In this document: one piece after another, positions 13,874 through 21,066 of the stretch
Layout of the letters: every line of letters starts with the position of its first letter
Numbering within the stretch: the first letter of the stretch is position 1
IMG/VR virus record: IMGVR_UViG_3300024255_000956
Coordinates: 1 to 23,414 of that record
Direction: 5' to 3' (one strand)
DNA length: 23,414 nt
Source: a virus
Program-made: the position numbers and the translations under genes
The notes under the pieces: generated by a model
The model's input: the letters and a program-made list of their open reading frames with translations, nothing else
What the model was told of the DNA's origin: nothing
Databases searched by the model: none

Positions 13874-15330
13874 AAGTACTCCACTTTGGTAACTTTGAAT
13901 GGATAGTTTGCTTCTTTGTAAAACTTTTTACGTTCTGTAAGATGCCTTTTACTATATTTCAAAGTACTTGTAATATCAAAAACTTGCAAATAGTCTTTGT
14001 CTTGTGCTTTACGAATACCTCTACCGATACTTTGTATAACACGAACAAAACTTTTGCCAGGTTCTAATAAGATTAAATTAAAAATTCTAGGTATATTAAT
14101 ACCTGTTGATGCAACACCATATGTTGCCACTATCACTTTGTTATCCATTTTGCTGACTTCTTTGTATTCTGTTTTTCTATCAGCACTTTTCATCTCGCCA
14201 CTCACAAATACCCAATCAGGATTTTGTTCGATAAGCAGTTGCCCAGTTTTAATCCTGTCAACTAATATAAGTGTGTTGCCAGAACCAGATAAGTTTCTAA
14301 CCATATCAGATAAAAAGTTTATCCTCTCCGGAGATGTCACTAACCATTTTAGTTCTTGTGCATAATTACTAAAGCCTACGTGGGTATCTATTAATTGTAA
14401 TACACTTATATCCAAGTTAGCAAGTACTCCTTGCTCTTGTAAATCACTAGCACTGAGTTGATTAATAACACTACCTAATGTGCTAACAACTCCTGCAAAT
14501 TCATATTCTTCTTTAGGTATAGTTCCTGTTAGTCCCCAACGAATAGGAACATTAGCAAACACTCCACCTAATAAGTTTCTTAATACATCTGCTTTTGCTT
14601 TGTGTACTTCATCGACCATTACACATACGACATCTTTCATAAACTCGTCTACTGGAATTGGTGCTTCATCATTCTTTGTTTTCTTTTCTAGTATTGCTAA
14701 ACTTTGCCAAGTACATATAGTGTGAGTCTTGTCATATTCTTTTCTATCGCCATATAACACTCCTACATCTAACCCTAAGTTTTTGTAATCTTCTTCTGTT
14801 TGCGTTACTAAGTCTTTGTTAGGCACAATAACGATAGTTCTACCATATGCTTCACACTTATGACTTAATACTGCCGTTATAAGAGTTTTACCTGCTCCGG
14901 TGGCTACTTCTTGTAAGCCTTGCAAATTGTTTAAGAAACAATTTATAATTTCTACTTGGTAATCCCTTAAAATAACAGGCAGTCCTTCTGCAGTATGCCC
15001 TTTGGGCCAAGCAATATTATCATAGTCTGTATCTACTACAGGTGTAAATTCAAATTTGTATGGGTGTCTGTGGTCTTCTACTTCTATATTGTATCCTTCT
15101 TTCTCCACAATAGGTAAAAGTTTATCTAGTAAGTTAAGATAACTTCTGCCACCTATGTCGCAGAATCTCACACACCCGTCCCATCTTCCTAGTTTATATG
15201 CTGGCATATGATAAGCATAAGGTAAGAAAAACTTTAGTGCATCAGAAATCTTTCGACGTGTATGCACATCAAGGTCAGTGAATCTAACATTGACCTCGTC
15301 TTTAATTACTAATTTCGTTGTTCTTGCCAT
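13870..15330 (-). CDS. uvsW: UvsW-type SF2 recombination helicase
   Basis: This 486-residue protein is near the length of T4 UvsW (about 500). An N-terminal UvsW-type domain (about 1-95) precedes the two helicase domains. Motifs: Q-motif-like L-R-D-Y-Q at 121-125, Walker A A143-T-G-A-G-K-T149, D240-E-V-H as the DExH box, L267-T-G-T270 as motif III, and Q-S-I-G-R-G-I-R as motif VI. UvsW unwinds D-loops, R-loops and stalled forks, helping the switch from origin-dependent to recombination-dependent replication, and acts with UvsX, UvsY and gp32 encoded nearby. It has its own promoter with the predicted start two bases before the ATG and no Shine-Dalgarno sequence, and it heads the long operon that includes metK and apt. 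Confidence 0.95.
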   Translation of the reverse strand: MARTTKLVIKDEVNVRFTDLDVHTRRKISDALKFFLPYAYHMPAYKLGRWDGCVRFCDIGGRSYLNLLDKLLPIVEKEGYNIEVEDHRHPYKFEFTPVVDTDYDNIAWPKGHTAEGLPVILRDYQVEIINCFLNNLQGLQEVATGAGKTLITAVLSHKCEAYGRTIVIVPNKDLVTQTEEDYKNLGLDVGVLYGDRKEYDKTHTICTWQSLAILEKKTKNDEAPIPVDEFMKDVVCVMVDEVHKAKADVLRNLLGGVFANVPIRWGLTGTIPKEEYEFAGVVSTLGSVINQLSASDLQEQGVLANLDISVLQLIDTHVGFSNYAQELKWLVTSPERINFLSDMVRNLSGSGNTLILVDRIKTGQLLIEQNPDWVFVSGEMKSADRKTEYKEVSKMDNKVIVATYGVASTGINIPRIFNLILLEPGKSFVRVIQSIGRGIRKAQDKDYLQVFDITSTLKYSKRHLTERKKFYKEANYPFKVTKVEYL

Positions 15331-15338
15331 TGTATATT

Positions 15339-15367
15339 ATTTTATGCTCGTTTGTTTTAAATGTCAA
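15339..15367 (-). promoter_or_regulatory. Sigma70 promoter of the uvsW operon
   Basis: Minus strand: TTGACA (15367-15362), 17-base spacer, TAAAAT (15344-15339). The -35 is perfect and the -10 has one mismatch. The ATG lies eight bases after the -10 box, so the transcript is expected to start about two bases before the ATG. The -35 abuts the U-tract of the upstream terminator. Confidence 0.88.
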
Positions 15368-15370
15368 CCT

Positions 15371-15400
15371 AAAAAAGAAAGTACCCCATAGTGGGGTACT
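15371..15400 (-). terminator. Intrinsic terminator after the AAA+ ATPase gene
   Basis: Read on the minus strand, a perfect nine-base-pair stem (AGTACCCCA/TGGGGTACT) with a three-base loop is followed by TTCTTTTTT, the classic Rho-independent form. It ends the ATPase transcript just before the uvsW promoter, insulating the two units. Confidence 0.9.
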
Positions 15401-15404
15401 TCCG

Positions 15405-15445
15405 TGGTCCTCTAGGAGGTTCAGTATGCGAGGACCAAACATACT
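15405..15445 (-). repeat. Overlapping inverted repeats at the 3' end of the ATPase gene
   Basis: Two perfect inverted repeats interlock here. TGGTCCTC (15405-15412) pairs with GAGGACCA (15430-15437), and AGTATG (15423-15428) pairs with CATACT (15440-15445), which includes the ATPase stop codon. A shorter CCTC/GAGG helix (15409-15419) competes with the first. The RNA could adopt alternative folds just ahead of the terminator hairpin. The function is unknown. Confidence 0.6.
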
Positions 15446-16475
15446 AAGCCATTCTCTTCATACAGGTTGTTTCAGCCAATGCCTTCCAACCCTCAGGCTT
15501 CATTTTCTTGAGGTCAGCAATCTTGAGTACCATTCTCAAACTAACTTCTCTAAGTCTTGCACTCTTCTCTACCATAAAGTCTACAACTTCTTGGTTACCT
15601 TCGCCTTCAAATTTGTATTCATCAAGCATACCATCTCTAACAATTTGTTTGATTCTTAGGAACTTGTCTGAGACTTTGTTCATTTCCAAATCAATGTAGT
15701 GACATCTTGACATAAGTGCTTCTAAGTGATCCTTAATCTTCTTAGAACGAACGTTTTCAAAATCAACGTTAGTAATAAAGATTGCTGATCCTTCAAAGTC
15801 AAACCTATCTGGAATACCTTCCCTTCTCAATGCGTGGGATTCTGACTTCCAACTTACAGTTCTTTTCTTGCCTGAGTCTAAAACTGCCTTTAACATATTT
15901 AGGCAAACTTCATCAAACAATACTGTATCACAGTCATCAAATATAATAACATCTCCTTTAGCAGAGTTGTTAAACAATGTTTGGTACAAACCAATTGGAG
16001 TCATTGAACCTTTACAGAATTCTGTTTTTGGTCCTTTGCCTTTCAGTTTGTTAAACATATCGTATTTGTCCATTTCAGTTTCAACACCAAAACTCTTACC
16101 AACACCTGGAGGGCCACTTAATATAAGTCCTCTCACAGTACCTTTGATAACTGCTCTAGTCATCTCCGTTAGTATATCGAATCTTGTTTTGATTCTGTCT
16201 AGTGCCTGTTCATCAGTTTCTTGCAGTTCTGCAGGAGTGCTTTTTTGCACTATTGCCTGTGCTTCAAACTCGTGTTCTGAAACTTTTTCAAAAGACGTAA
16301 TGTCGCTGACAATAATTCTTGCACTTGGATACTTAGGTCCTAGTACTTTACTAGCATCAACTGTTAGAAACATTCCTTTCTTTCCAAAAGTAATGTCTTT
16401 GATTAATGGGAAAATGGCGTTCTTTATTGTGTTACCACGATATTTGCCAGATTTAATTTTAACGTAAGTTTGCAT
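15444..16475 (-). CDS. AAA+ ATPase of unknown function
   Basis: This 343-residue protein is a single AAA+ module. Walker A is G121-P-P-G-V-G-K-S128, Walker B V-I-I-F-D-D-C-D at 176-183, sensor 1 I-T-N at 234-236, and an arginine-finger candidate is R257 in A-L-M-S-R-C-H-Y. A beta-rich N-domain (about 1-75) precedes it, and a small helical lid fills the C-terminus. The arrangement suits an oligomeric remodelling or loading ATPase. It is not the T4 gp44 clamp loader as far as I can tell, because the Zn/SRC features and context differ, although S-R-C is present. Expression appears independent: it has its own promoter with an internal inverted repeat, a strong AGGAGG ribosome-binding site four bases before the ATG, and a dedicated terminator. 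A role in replication or DNA transactions is inferred from position. Confidence 0.85.
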   Translation of the reverse strand: MQTYVKIKSGKYRGNTIKNAIFPLIKDITFGKKGMFLTVDASKVLGPKYPSARIIVSDITSFEKVSEHEFEAQAIVQKSTPAELQETDEQALDRIKTRFDILTEMTRAVIKGTVRGLILSGPPGVGKSFGVETEMDKYDMFNKLKGKGPKTEFCKGSMTPIGLYQTLFNNSAKGDVIIFDDCDTVLFDEVCLNMLKAVLDSGKKRTVSWKSESHALRREGIPDRFDFEGSAIFITNVDFENVRSKKIKDHLEALMSRCHYIDLEMNKVSDKFLRIKQIVRDGMLDEYKFEGEGNQEVVDFMVEKSARLREVSLRMVLKIADLKKMKPEGWKALAETTCMKRMA

Positions 16476-16515
16476 ATAACCTCCTAAAGTATGTATGTTT
16501 TAACTTATATATACT

Positions 16516-16543
16516 ATTATACGCCTATTTAGGCAAAAGTCAA
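16516..16543 (-). promoter_or_regulatory. Sigma70-like promoter of the AAA+ ATPase gene
   Basis: Minus strand: TTGACT (16543-16538), 16-base spacer, TATAAT (16521-16516). The -10 is perfect, the -35 has one mismatch, and the spacing is one base short. A T-rich UP-like tract lies upstream. The leader to the ATG at 16475 is about 34 bases and contains AGGAGG. Confidence 0.85.
16523..16534. repeat. Inverted repeat inside the ATPase promoter spacer (operator-like)
   Basis: GCCTA-TT-TAGGC lies wholly between the -35 and -10 boxes. A five-base-pair dyad there is well placed to bind a dimeric regulator that would block RNA polymerase. It is short, so chance is possible. Confidence 0.4.
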
Positions 16544-16547
16544 CCGA

Positions 16548-16880
16548 CTATTTAAAAAAACTTTTAACTTTTATACCAAATAACTTCTTGTAATACTTGG
16601 CAATGCGTTCTTTAAATATAGGTTTTCTTTCTGGGTTATACTTCTTCTTGAGGGAAAGATAGTACTCTTCGCTGGATTCTATGTAAAGTTCTTCATTGGG
16701 TTCTAATTCATAACCGTTATATTCGCCACCGTTATCTCCGGAGGTTATTAGATATCCTCCGTGTTTGTATGTTATAACCATACAACCATTTTGAGCCAGT
16801 AACGAACTTGTACTTTCATACTGTTCTATTTCTGCAAAATCTTTCGCAATACGATTAATTTTATCAGTATACTGACTCAT
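16548..16880 (-). CDS. Small protein of unknown function
   Basis: A 110-residue protein. The N-terminal half has beta strands with a glycine-rich turn (G-D-N-G-G-E-Y-N-G-Y at about 48-57), followed by an acidic stretch. The C-terminal 35 residues are very basic (K-K-K-Y-N-P-E-R-K-P, ending K-L-F-G-I-K-V-K-S-F-F-K), suggesting contact with nucleic acid or membrane. No named domain is seen. It lies six bases after the bL33-like gene, with no clear Shine-Dalgarno sequence, and its stop is four bases before the -35 box of the ATPase promoter. Confidence 0.7.
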   Translation of the reverse strand: MSQYTDKINRIAKDFAEIEQYESTSSLLAQNGCMVITYKHGGYLITSGDNGGEYNGYELEPNEELYIESSEEYYLSLKKKYNPERKPIFKERIAKYYKKLFGIKVKSFFK

Positions 16881-16886
16881 TACAGT

Positions 16887-17090
16887 TTATTTTGAATGAG
16901 GAGGTAGTTTCGCTTCAACAAACCACTCGTGCTTTCTTTTTGCAGGGTTATACTTTTTAAGTCGTAACTTTCTGTTTTCTACTGTGAGTGTTCTTGTTTT
17001 GACAGCCGTGTAATGATATGTATGGTGATCTCTAGTCTCACCTTCTGGTATCATATAAACTAACGTTCTTCTTTTATCTTTCTTTGCCAT
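16887..17090 (-). CDS. rpmG: Ribosomal protein bL33 homologue
   Basis: This 67-residue basic protein starts M-A-K-K, like many bL33 proteins. Its second half, K-L-R-L-K-K-Y-N-P-A-K-R-K-H-E-W-F-V-E-A-K (about 42-62), matches the bL33 signature K-L-x-L-K-K-[FY]-D-P-x-x-R-x-H-x-x-[FY]-x-E-x-K of proteobacterial ribosomes. The Y-H-Y-T-A-V-K-T-R-T segment corresponds to the family's F-Y-T-T-x-K-N-x-R. It lacks the zinc cysteines, as do E. coli-type bL33 proteins. Compared with the usual 55 residues it has about eight extra residues in the N-terminal loop (P-E-G-E-T-R-D-H-H) and four at the end (P-P-H-S-K). It could join the host large subunit near the E site. Ribosomal proteins are known in phages (mainly bS21 and bL12), bL33 more rarely. 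Confidence 0.75.
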   Translation of the reverse strand: MAKKDKRRTLVYMIPEGETRDHHTYHYTAVKTRTLTVENRKLRLKKYNPAKRKHEWFVEAKLPPHSK

Positions 17091-17100
17091 AGTTACTTAT

Positions 17101-18840
17101 TTACCAATTATATTGCAAAGTAATTAATACTTCCCTACCACGGTTATCATACCCTGGTAGAACCTCTACAACGTCGTCTAAAGCATTGTTTACTTTAAAT
17201 GTTAAGTTGTACTTACCCCAAGTCTTAGATGCACTTAAATCTAATCTATTTAAATCTTCTAAGTAATCTTCTCCTTCTGGTATTATGTCATACTGCCCTG
17301 GTGCTCTTTCTAAGTTTACTGCATACCTGCCTGCAACTGTAACACCATTGAACATTTGCTTGTATGTGATTGCTCCCATATACTTGGGCACTCTAGGTTG
17401 CTCTGTATCAGTATATGCTAACATTACACCAAACGGACCATAGTTATTAGCAAATCTAAAACCTTGTGTGGAGTATTCTCCGCCATTTTCATACGTGGCA
17501 TTTGTAAAAATATCTTCTGTTACAGCAGGAGTTACAGTAACTTCTCCTGTGTCAGGATCTGTTGTGGTTACTTCTGGCGTAACTATTATTGTTGTGGTAT
17601 AACTTGGTTGGTACTCAATTGTTTCTTCGAAATCATATTTGAATACACTTATTGCGCCAAACCCAATCTCATACCCTACGCCTTCTTCTGGCATTAAATC
17701 TTCATTACCATCAACCCAAGCATCACCAAACCTTTCATACAAGTTTGCTTTTCTAAAACTGTTTCCAATGTTAAAGAAGAACTCGCCTTTTGATAAACCA
17801 AATCTCATTGCATTTTGGTCATCGTTGCCAAATCTCAAACCAAAGTTGTAGTTTAAGGCGAACGAGGCATTAACATTTAAGTATCCTCCAAAGTTTTCAT
17901 CTTCGTATTTGTTTTCAGTAGCACCCATAGAGTTTATACTTTCTGTATTGTAAATGTTTCTTTCACCATCTACACCAAATGCAACATTTAGTTTATTGGA
18001 AAGATCCAAATTATTACCAAATCTCACAAAGTCTCTATAACTTTCATTTGCATAAGTAGGATCTTCTACTGTAAAATATTCAGCACTGGTATAGTTTCTG
18101 CCTACTGTGATATAATCATTTCTAATTGCTACGTTATATCTTTCACCTAATTCTGTACATTCGTTGCTTTGACCCCAATTGTAATCATAACAGTTATCAT
18201 AATCATATTCATAATCAACAAATTTAGCAATTACTTCAAAGTCCATTGCATCTATAATAATTTTTGCTGACTGTTGTTCATAAGTATCTTCTTCATCATT
18301 ATCATTTCTTGCACTAGCAATAGTATCTTTGAATGATGCTACTTCTAAATTGTTTGATGATAGTTTTATAAATTGATTTTCTATTCCACTGTCTACAATA
18401 TTTCTCATTGTCAATCCTCTAGTGATTGTGTCTTCAATAAGAACTGTTCCAGCCATTGCTCCAGAGCCATACATAACTCCGTTAGCACCACTAATAACTT
18501 TAATTTTTTCTCCTGATGCAATATCGTGTCCAAAATTATACCAAGAGCCGCCTGGTTCATTAGCAGGGATACCATTTCTAAATACTGCGGTATGAACTGT
18601 TTGAGCACCTCTTTCATTATAAAATGCTGAGCCGCCATACCCTCCAGCATTGTATGTGAATGCTGGCAAAATCGCTGTCAATATATTAGTATCAGTAGCA
18701 GGGTTTGTTTCAACTGTTCTTTCTTGTTGACCCACTACTACAACTTCTTCAATATCTGAAGCGAAAGCGAATGCTACCCATAATGGTAAGGTAACAATAA
18801 TCGTAAATTTTATTATATGTTTGTGAAAAAAATCTTCCAT
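17101..18840 (-). CDS. TonB-dependent outer-membrane receptor (phage-encoded)
   Basis: This 579-residue protein starts at the ATG at 18840, which has AGGA eight bases upstream and lies one base after the preceding stop; an upstream in-frame start lacks these. It has a Sec signal peptide (M-E-D-F-F-H-K-H, hydrophobic core to about residue 25, A-F-A cleavage near 27), then a TonB box (I-E-E-V-V-V-V-G at 30-37). A plug domain follows (about 38-150, including G-A-N-G-V-M-Y-G-S-G-A-M-A-G-T-V-L-I). The beta-barrel has the family block F-R-K-A-N-L-Y-E-R-F-G-D...G-N-E-D-L-M-P-E-E and a C-terminal G-R-E-V-L-I-T-L-Q-Y-N-W ending in an aromatic, the BAM signal. Size and C-terminus resemble BtuB-type receptors (about 600). 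It looks intact. A Thr-rich barrel loop (T-T-T-I-I-V-T-P-E-V-T-T-T-D-P-D) is likely surface-exposed. The ligand is unknown. Confidence 0.9.
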   Translation of the reverse strand: MEDFFHKHIIKFTIIVTLPLWVAFAFASDIEEVVVVGQQERTVETNPATDTNILTAILPAFTYNAGGYGGSAFYNERGAQTVHTAVFRNGIPANEPGGSWYNFGHDIASGEKIKVISGANGVMYGSGAMAGTVLIEDTITRGLTMRNIVDSGIENQFIKLSSNNLEVASFKDTIASARNDNDEEDTYEQQSAKIIIDAMDFEVIAKFVDYEYDYDNCYDYNWGQSNECTELGERYNVAIRNDYITVGRNYTSAEYFTVEDPTYANESYRDFVRFGNNLDLSNKLNVAFGVDGERNIYNTESINSMGATENKYEDENFGGYLNVNASFALNYNFGLRFGNDDQNAMRFGLSKGEFFFNIGNSFRKANLYERFGDAWVDGNEDLMPEEGVGYEIGFGAISVFKYDFEETIEYQPSYTTTIIVTPEVTTTDPDTGEVTVTPAVTEDIFTNATYENGGEYSTQGFRFANNYGPFGVMLAYTDTEQPRVPKYMGAITYKQMFNGVTVAGRYAVNLERAPGQYDIIPEGEDYLEDLNRLDLSASKTWGKYNLTFKVNNALDDVVEVLPGYDNRGREVLITLQYNW

Positions 18841-18841
18841 T

Positions 18842-19273
18842 TTAATTCCTATTTTTAATAGATAATATAGTGTTGGATGCTGGTAAAAAGTCTTTAAACA
18901 ATTTATCAACATTCAACACCCGTTTTTTATTATTGTAAGACATCCATATCCACTTATCTAATTCATCTGTTGTTGAAAGCACCAAGCAATTTTCTAAGAG
19001 TGCTTTGTTAAACAGTTTTTCTAAATATGTATTTGCTACTAACAATAAATTATATTCTTTTGCAGAGTTAATAATATCTATTGCGTGGTCTTCGTTATCA
19101 TACTTAATAATTTTTAAATTCAAATCAATTTGGTCTAGAGTGAAATCTATATCGTTTGGTAAAATTAAAACGTCCTTGTAATCAACATAGCCTTTTGTTT
19201 CTTCAAAAGTTTTTGCTAAATCAATTCCGTATTCGATTGCTTGTTGCAAATCTTGTACTTCAATATTAACCAA
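18842..19273 (-). CDS. Protein of unknown function between uvsY and the TonB receptor
   Basis: A 143-residue soluble protein starting with TTG (GGAAG about nine bases upstream), overlapping the uvsY stop by eight bases. It has alternating helix/strand character with repeated hydrophobic strands (D-V-L-I-L-P-N-D-I, N-L-L-L-V-A-N-T-Y, N-C-L-V-L-S-T-T), resembling a small alpha/beta Rossmann-like or glycosyltransferase-like fold, but no catalytic motif can be named. Its stop is one base before the receptor's ATG, so the two are probably co-translated. There is no signal peptide, so it should remain cytoplasmic. Confidence 0.72.
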   Translation of the reverse strand: MVNIEVQDLQQAIEYGIDLAKTFEETKGYVDYKDVLILPNDIDFTLDQIDLNLKIIKYDNEDHAIDIINSAKEYNLLLVANTYLEKLFNKALLENCLVLSTTDELDKWIWMSYNNKKRVLNVDKLFKDFLPASNTILSIKNRN

Positions 19274-19727
19274 CTGATATATCTTCCATTCCTGCTGTTC
19301 TTAACCTTACAATGTGACCAATTTGCCATTGCTTGGTATCTAAACCTTTCATTATGCCTAAGTATTTGTTTCTTAAAAGACTTATTTGGTTTACTAAACT
19401 TGTTAGTTGTACCACTTCATCTTCACCGTCAACAAACTTATCTGCATCTCTACTTGTTAATTGTCTATTATAATTTTCAAGGAACTTTCGGAAGACCTTA
19501 CTTCTGGTCTTCCTAAGTTCAATGTTAAGGTGTTCGAGAATTGCTTCTATTTCCTGTAACTGGTTGAATCTGTGTTCAGTAATACCTGGTAGTGCCGCAG
19601 ATAATCTTTCGACATTACCTTTTACTCCACATTCAAACTTGGCTTCTGCTAGTTCTTTCTCATAGTAATCAATACAGTTTACTATTTCTGCTAAACTATC
19701 ATTTACCTTGTTATACCAACCTGCCAT
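19266..19727 (-). CDS. uvsY: UvsY recombination mediator
   Basis: This 153-residue protein is slightly longer than T4 UvsY (137). The recognisable block is R-K-F-L-E-N-Y-N-R-Q-L-T-S-R-D-A-D-K at about 80-97, followed by the acidic V-D-G-E-D-E-V, then L-R-N-K-Y-L-G-I-M-K-G-L-D and Q-W-Q-I-G-H-I-V-R-L-R near the C-terminus, as in UvsY of marine T4-like phages. UvsY binds single-stranded DNA, displaces gp32 and loads UvsX recombinase. It lies downstream of gp32 and uvsX in one transcription unit, which matches its partners. Helical coiled-coil character dominates residues 10-75, consistent with oligomer formation. Confidence 0.92.
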   Translation of the reverse strand: MAGWYNKVNDSLAEIVNCIDYYEKELAEAKFECGVKGNVERLSAALPGITEHRFNQLQEIEAILEHLNIELRKTRSKVFRKFLENYNRQLTSRDADKFVDGEDEVVQLTSLVNQISLLRNKYLGIMKGLDTKQWQIGHIVRLRTAGMEDISVG

Positions 19728-19730
19728 AGT

Positions 19731-19967
19731 CTAGTCCCATTCCTCGTCTTCTTCTTCCTCGTCAAGACCTAAGTCCTCACGATATAAAGCCAATGCTTCT
19801 TTTAAATGTTTATCACAATCTGTGAACATTTTAATTTCATCTGGATCGAGCATTCCATTTTCTTCAAATACTCTTACAAGATTTTCAGCGGCTTCGACTT
19901 TAAGTTTGGCATCTATGTTTATAGAAACACTATCCCAAACTTCACTCAGTAGTTGTAGATTGTCCAT
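19731..19967 (-). CDS. Small acidic protein between uvsX and uvsY
   Basis: A 78-residue helical protein ending in a run of Glu and Asp (D-E-E-E-E-D-E-E-W-D). It overlaps the 3' end of uvsX by 26 bases and ends three bases before uvsY, so it is locked into the recombination operon. The acidic tail resembles the interaction tails of single-stranded DNA-binding proteins and could act as a partner or regulator of UvsX or UvsY, but that is an inference. Similar small genes occur at this location in marine T4-like phages as far as I recall. Confidence 0.75.
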   Translation of the reverse strand: MDNLQLLSEVWDSVSINIDAKLKVEAAENLVRVFEENGMLDPDEIKMFTDCDKHLKEALALYREDLGLDEEEEDEEWD

Positions 19968-21054
19968 CTAAAGTCTCCTCATCAACATCATCAAAGTTAT
20001 CTTCTAAAGGATGATAATCTCTGTTTGGGTTAGTTCCCCATTCATCCATTACCATTTGTAGTTTTTCAGCATCGTTCCATTGCTTTCTAAAATGCTTATG
20101 CTCTTCTCCTGTTACTGGACTTACATAAAGCAGTTTATTTCCTACTTTAGTAAATATTTCTTTGCTTTCAAAGATATCTACTAGTCCACTAATTGGTTCT
20201 AAGCCTGTGTCATATGGTATTTTCAATTGAACTTGTTCAAACGGTTTGCTGTAACGAGACTTCATTACTTTGCATTTCGCTCTAATACCTTTAACTTCAG
20301 TAACTTTGTTGCCGTCTAAATCTTCTTTTAGTTTTAACTTTTGAAGTGCTACAACAATGCTACTTGCATATATAAAGCCTTGACCACCTGATATTTTATC
20401 ATCTGGATCAAACATATCTTGTGATGCATAAGTGTGGTTAGTTGCCACAAGTGCTATCGGATAAGGTGCTAATTGGTTAACAGTATTTCTAATCAATGCT
20501 GTTAGAGCCTTAGGTTTTCTACCTAAGTCGCCTTTTAGGTCACCCTTATCAAATTGTGCTACATCAGTAGGTGTTAATAACATACCTAGACTATCTATTA
20601 CAAATATAAGTTTAGGCATCTCTTCATATTCTAAGTCGCCATAGTTTGATTTGTAGTCTTTCAAAAAATCACCAAGTGTCTTAGCAACGTCATCAATCAT
20701 AGACACACTAATTCTTAATAATTTTTCAGGTGATGTATCAACATCTAATGCTTTTAACCAGTCCTCATCTAGAGCATTCTCGGAATCAAATAAAACTACT
20801 TGACACCCCATCTTTTGTGCTTGGTGAACCAAACTTCCGGAGCATAAGAAACTTTTACCTGAGCCGGACTCTCCAGCAAAAACACTCACCTTACCAAGAG
20901 GGATTCCTTTATTGAAATCCCCGCTGATAAGATAATTGAGTGCAAAGTTACCCGTACTGATCCAATCTTGTGGATCGTGGAATCCAGCACTAATGCCTGA
21001 TATACTTTTAGTTACACTGGTCCTAAATTTACTTAAATCAAAAGGTTTTTGCAT
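19942..21054 (-). CDS. uvsX: UvsX RecA-like recombinase
   Basis: This 370-residue protein is near T4 UvsX (391). RecA-fold motifs: Walker A G61-E-S-G-S-G-K-S68, Walker B L-I-F-V-I-D-S at 149-155, an A-T-N-H sensor segment at 204-207 and a glycine-rich DNA-binding loop region I-S-G-G-Q-G-F at 221-227. It forms filaments on single-stranded DNA for strand exchange, driving recombination-dependent replication and repair. The start has a very strong ribosome binding site (AAGGAGG, about eight bases upstream), located 12 bases after the gp32 stop. The C-terminal 30 residues are acidic, as is common in this family. Confidence 0.95.
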   Translation of the reverse strand: MQKPFDLSKFRTSVTKSISGISAGFHDPQDWISTGNFALNYLISGDFNKGIPLGKVSVFAGESGSGKSFLCSGSLVHQAQKMGCQVVLFDSENALDEDWLKALDVDTSPEKLLRISVSMIDDVAKTLGDFLKDYKSNYGDLEYEEMPKLIFVIDSLGMLLTPTDVAQFDKGDLKGDLGRKPKALTALIRNTVNQLAPYPIALVATNHTYASQDMFDPDDKISGGQGFIYASSIVVALQKLKLKEDLDGNKVTEVKGIRAKCKVMKSRYSKPFEQVQLKIPYDTGLEPISGLVDIFESKEIFTKVGNKLLYVSPVTGEEHKHFRKQWNDAEKLQMVMDEWGTNPNRDYHPLEDNFDDVDEETLDGQSTTTE

Positions 21055-21066
21055 TGCACAACCTCC

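Noticed and set aside
15868-16467. 199-codon open frame on the plus strand opposite the AAA+ ATPase gene
   Set aside because: It is antisense to a gene with clear AAA+ motifs, has no promoter or ribosome binding site, and its translation is low-complexity Ser/Leu-rich, as expected from the complement of an AT-rich gene.
17098-17105. GGTAAATA just before the bL33-like gene as a late promoter
   Set aside because: It differs from NATAAATA at the second position and overlaps the receptor stop codon; in AT-rich sequence such partial matches are common.
18411-18650. 79-codon open frame on the minus strand within the TonB receptor gene
   Set aside because: It is an out-of-frame reading of the plug-domain region. 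The receptor frame is continuous with all expected motifs, so no frameshift or second gene is needed.
16887-18912. Host chromosomal segment mis-assembled into a phage contig (because of TonB receptor and bL33)
   Set aside because: The receptor is tightly spaced with phage genes on both sides, base composition looks uniform by eye, and bL33 is not next to its usual cellular neighbours. Read coverage would be needed to exclude it fully.
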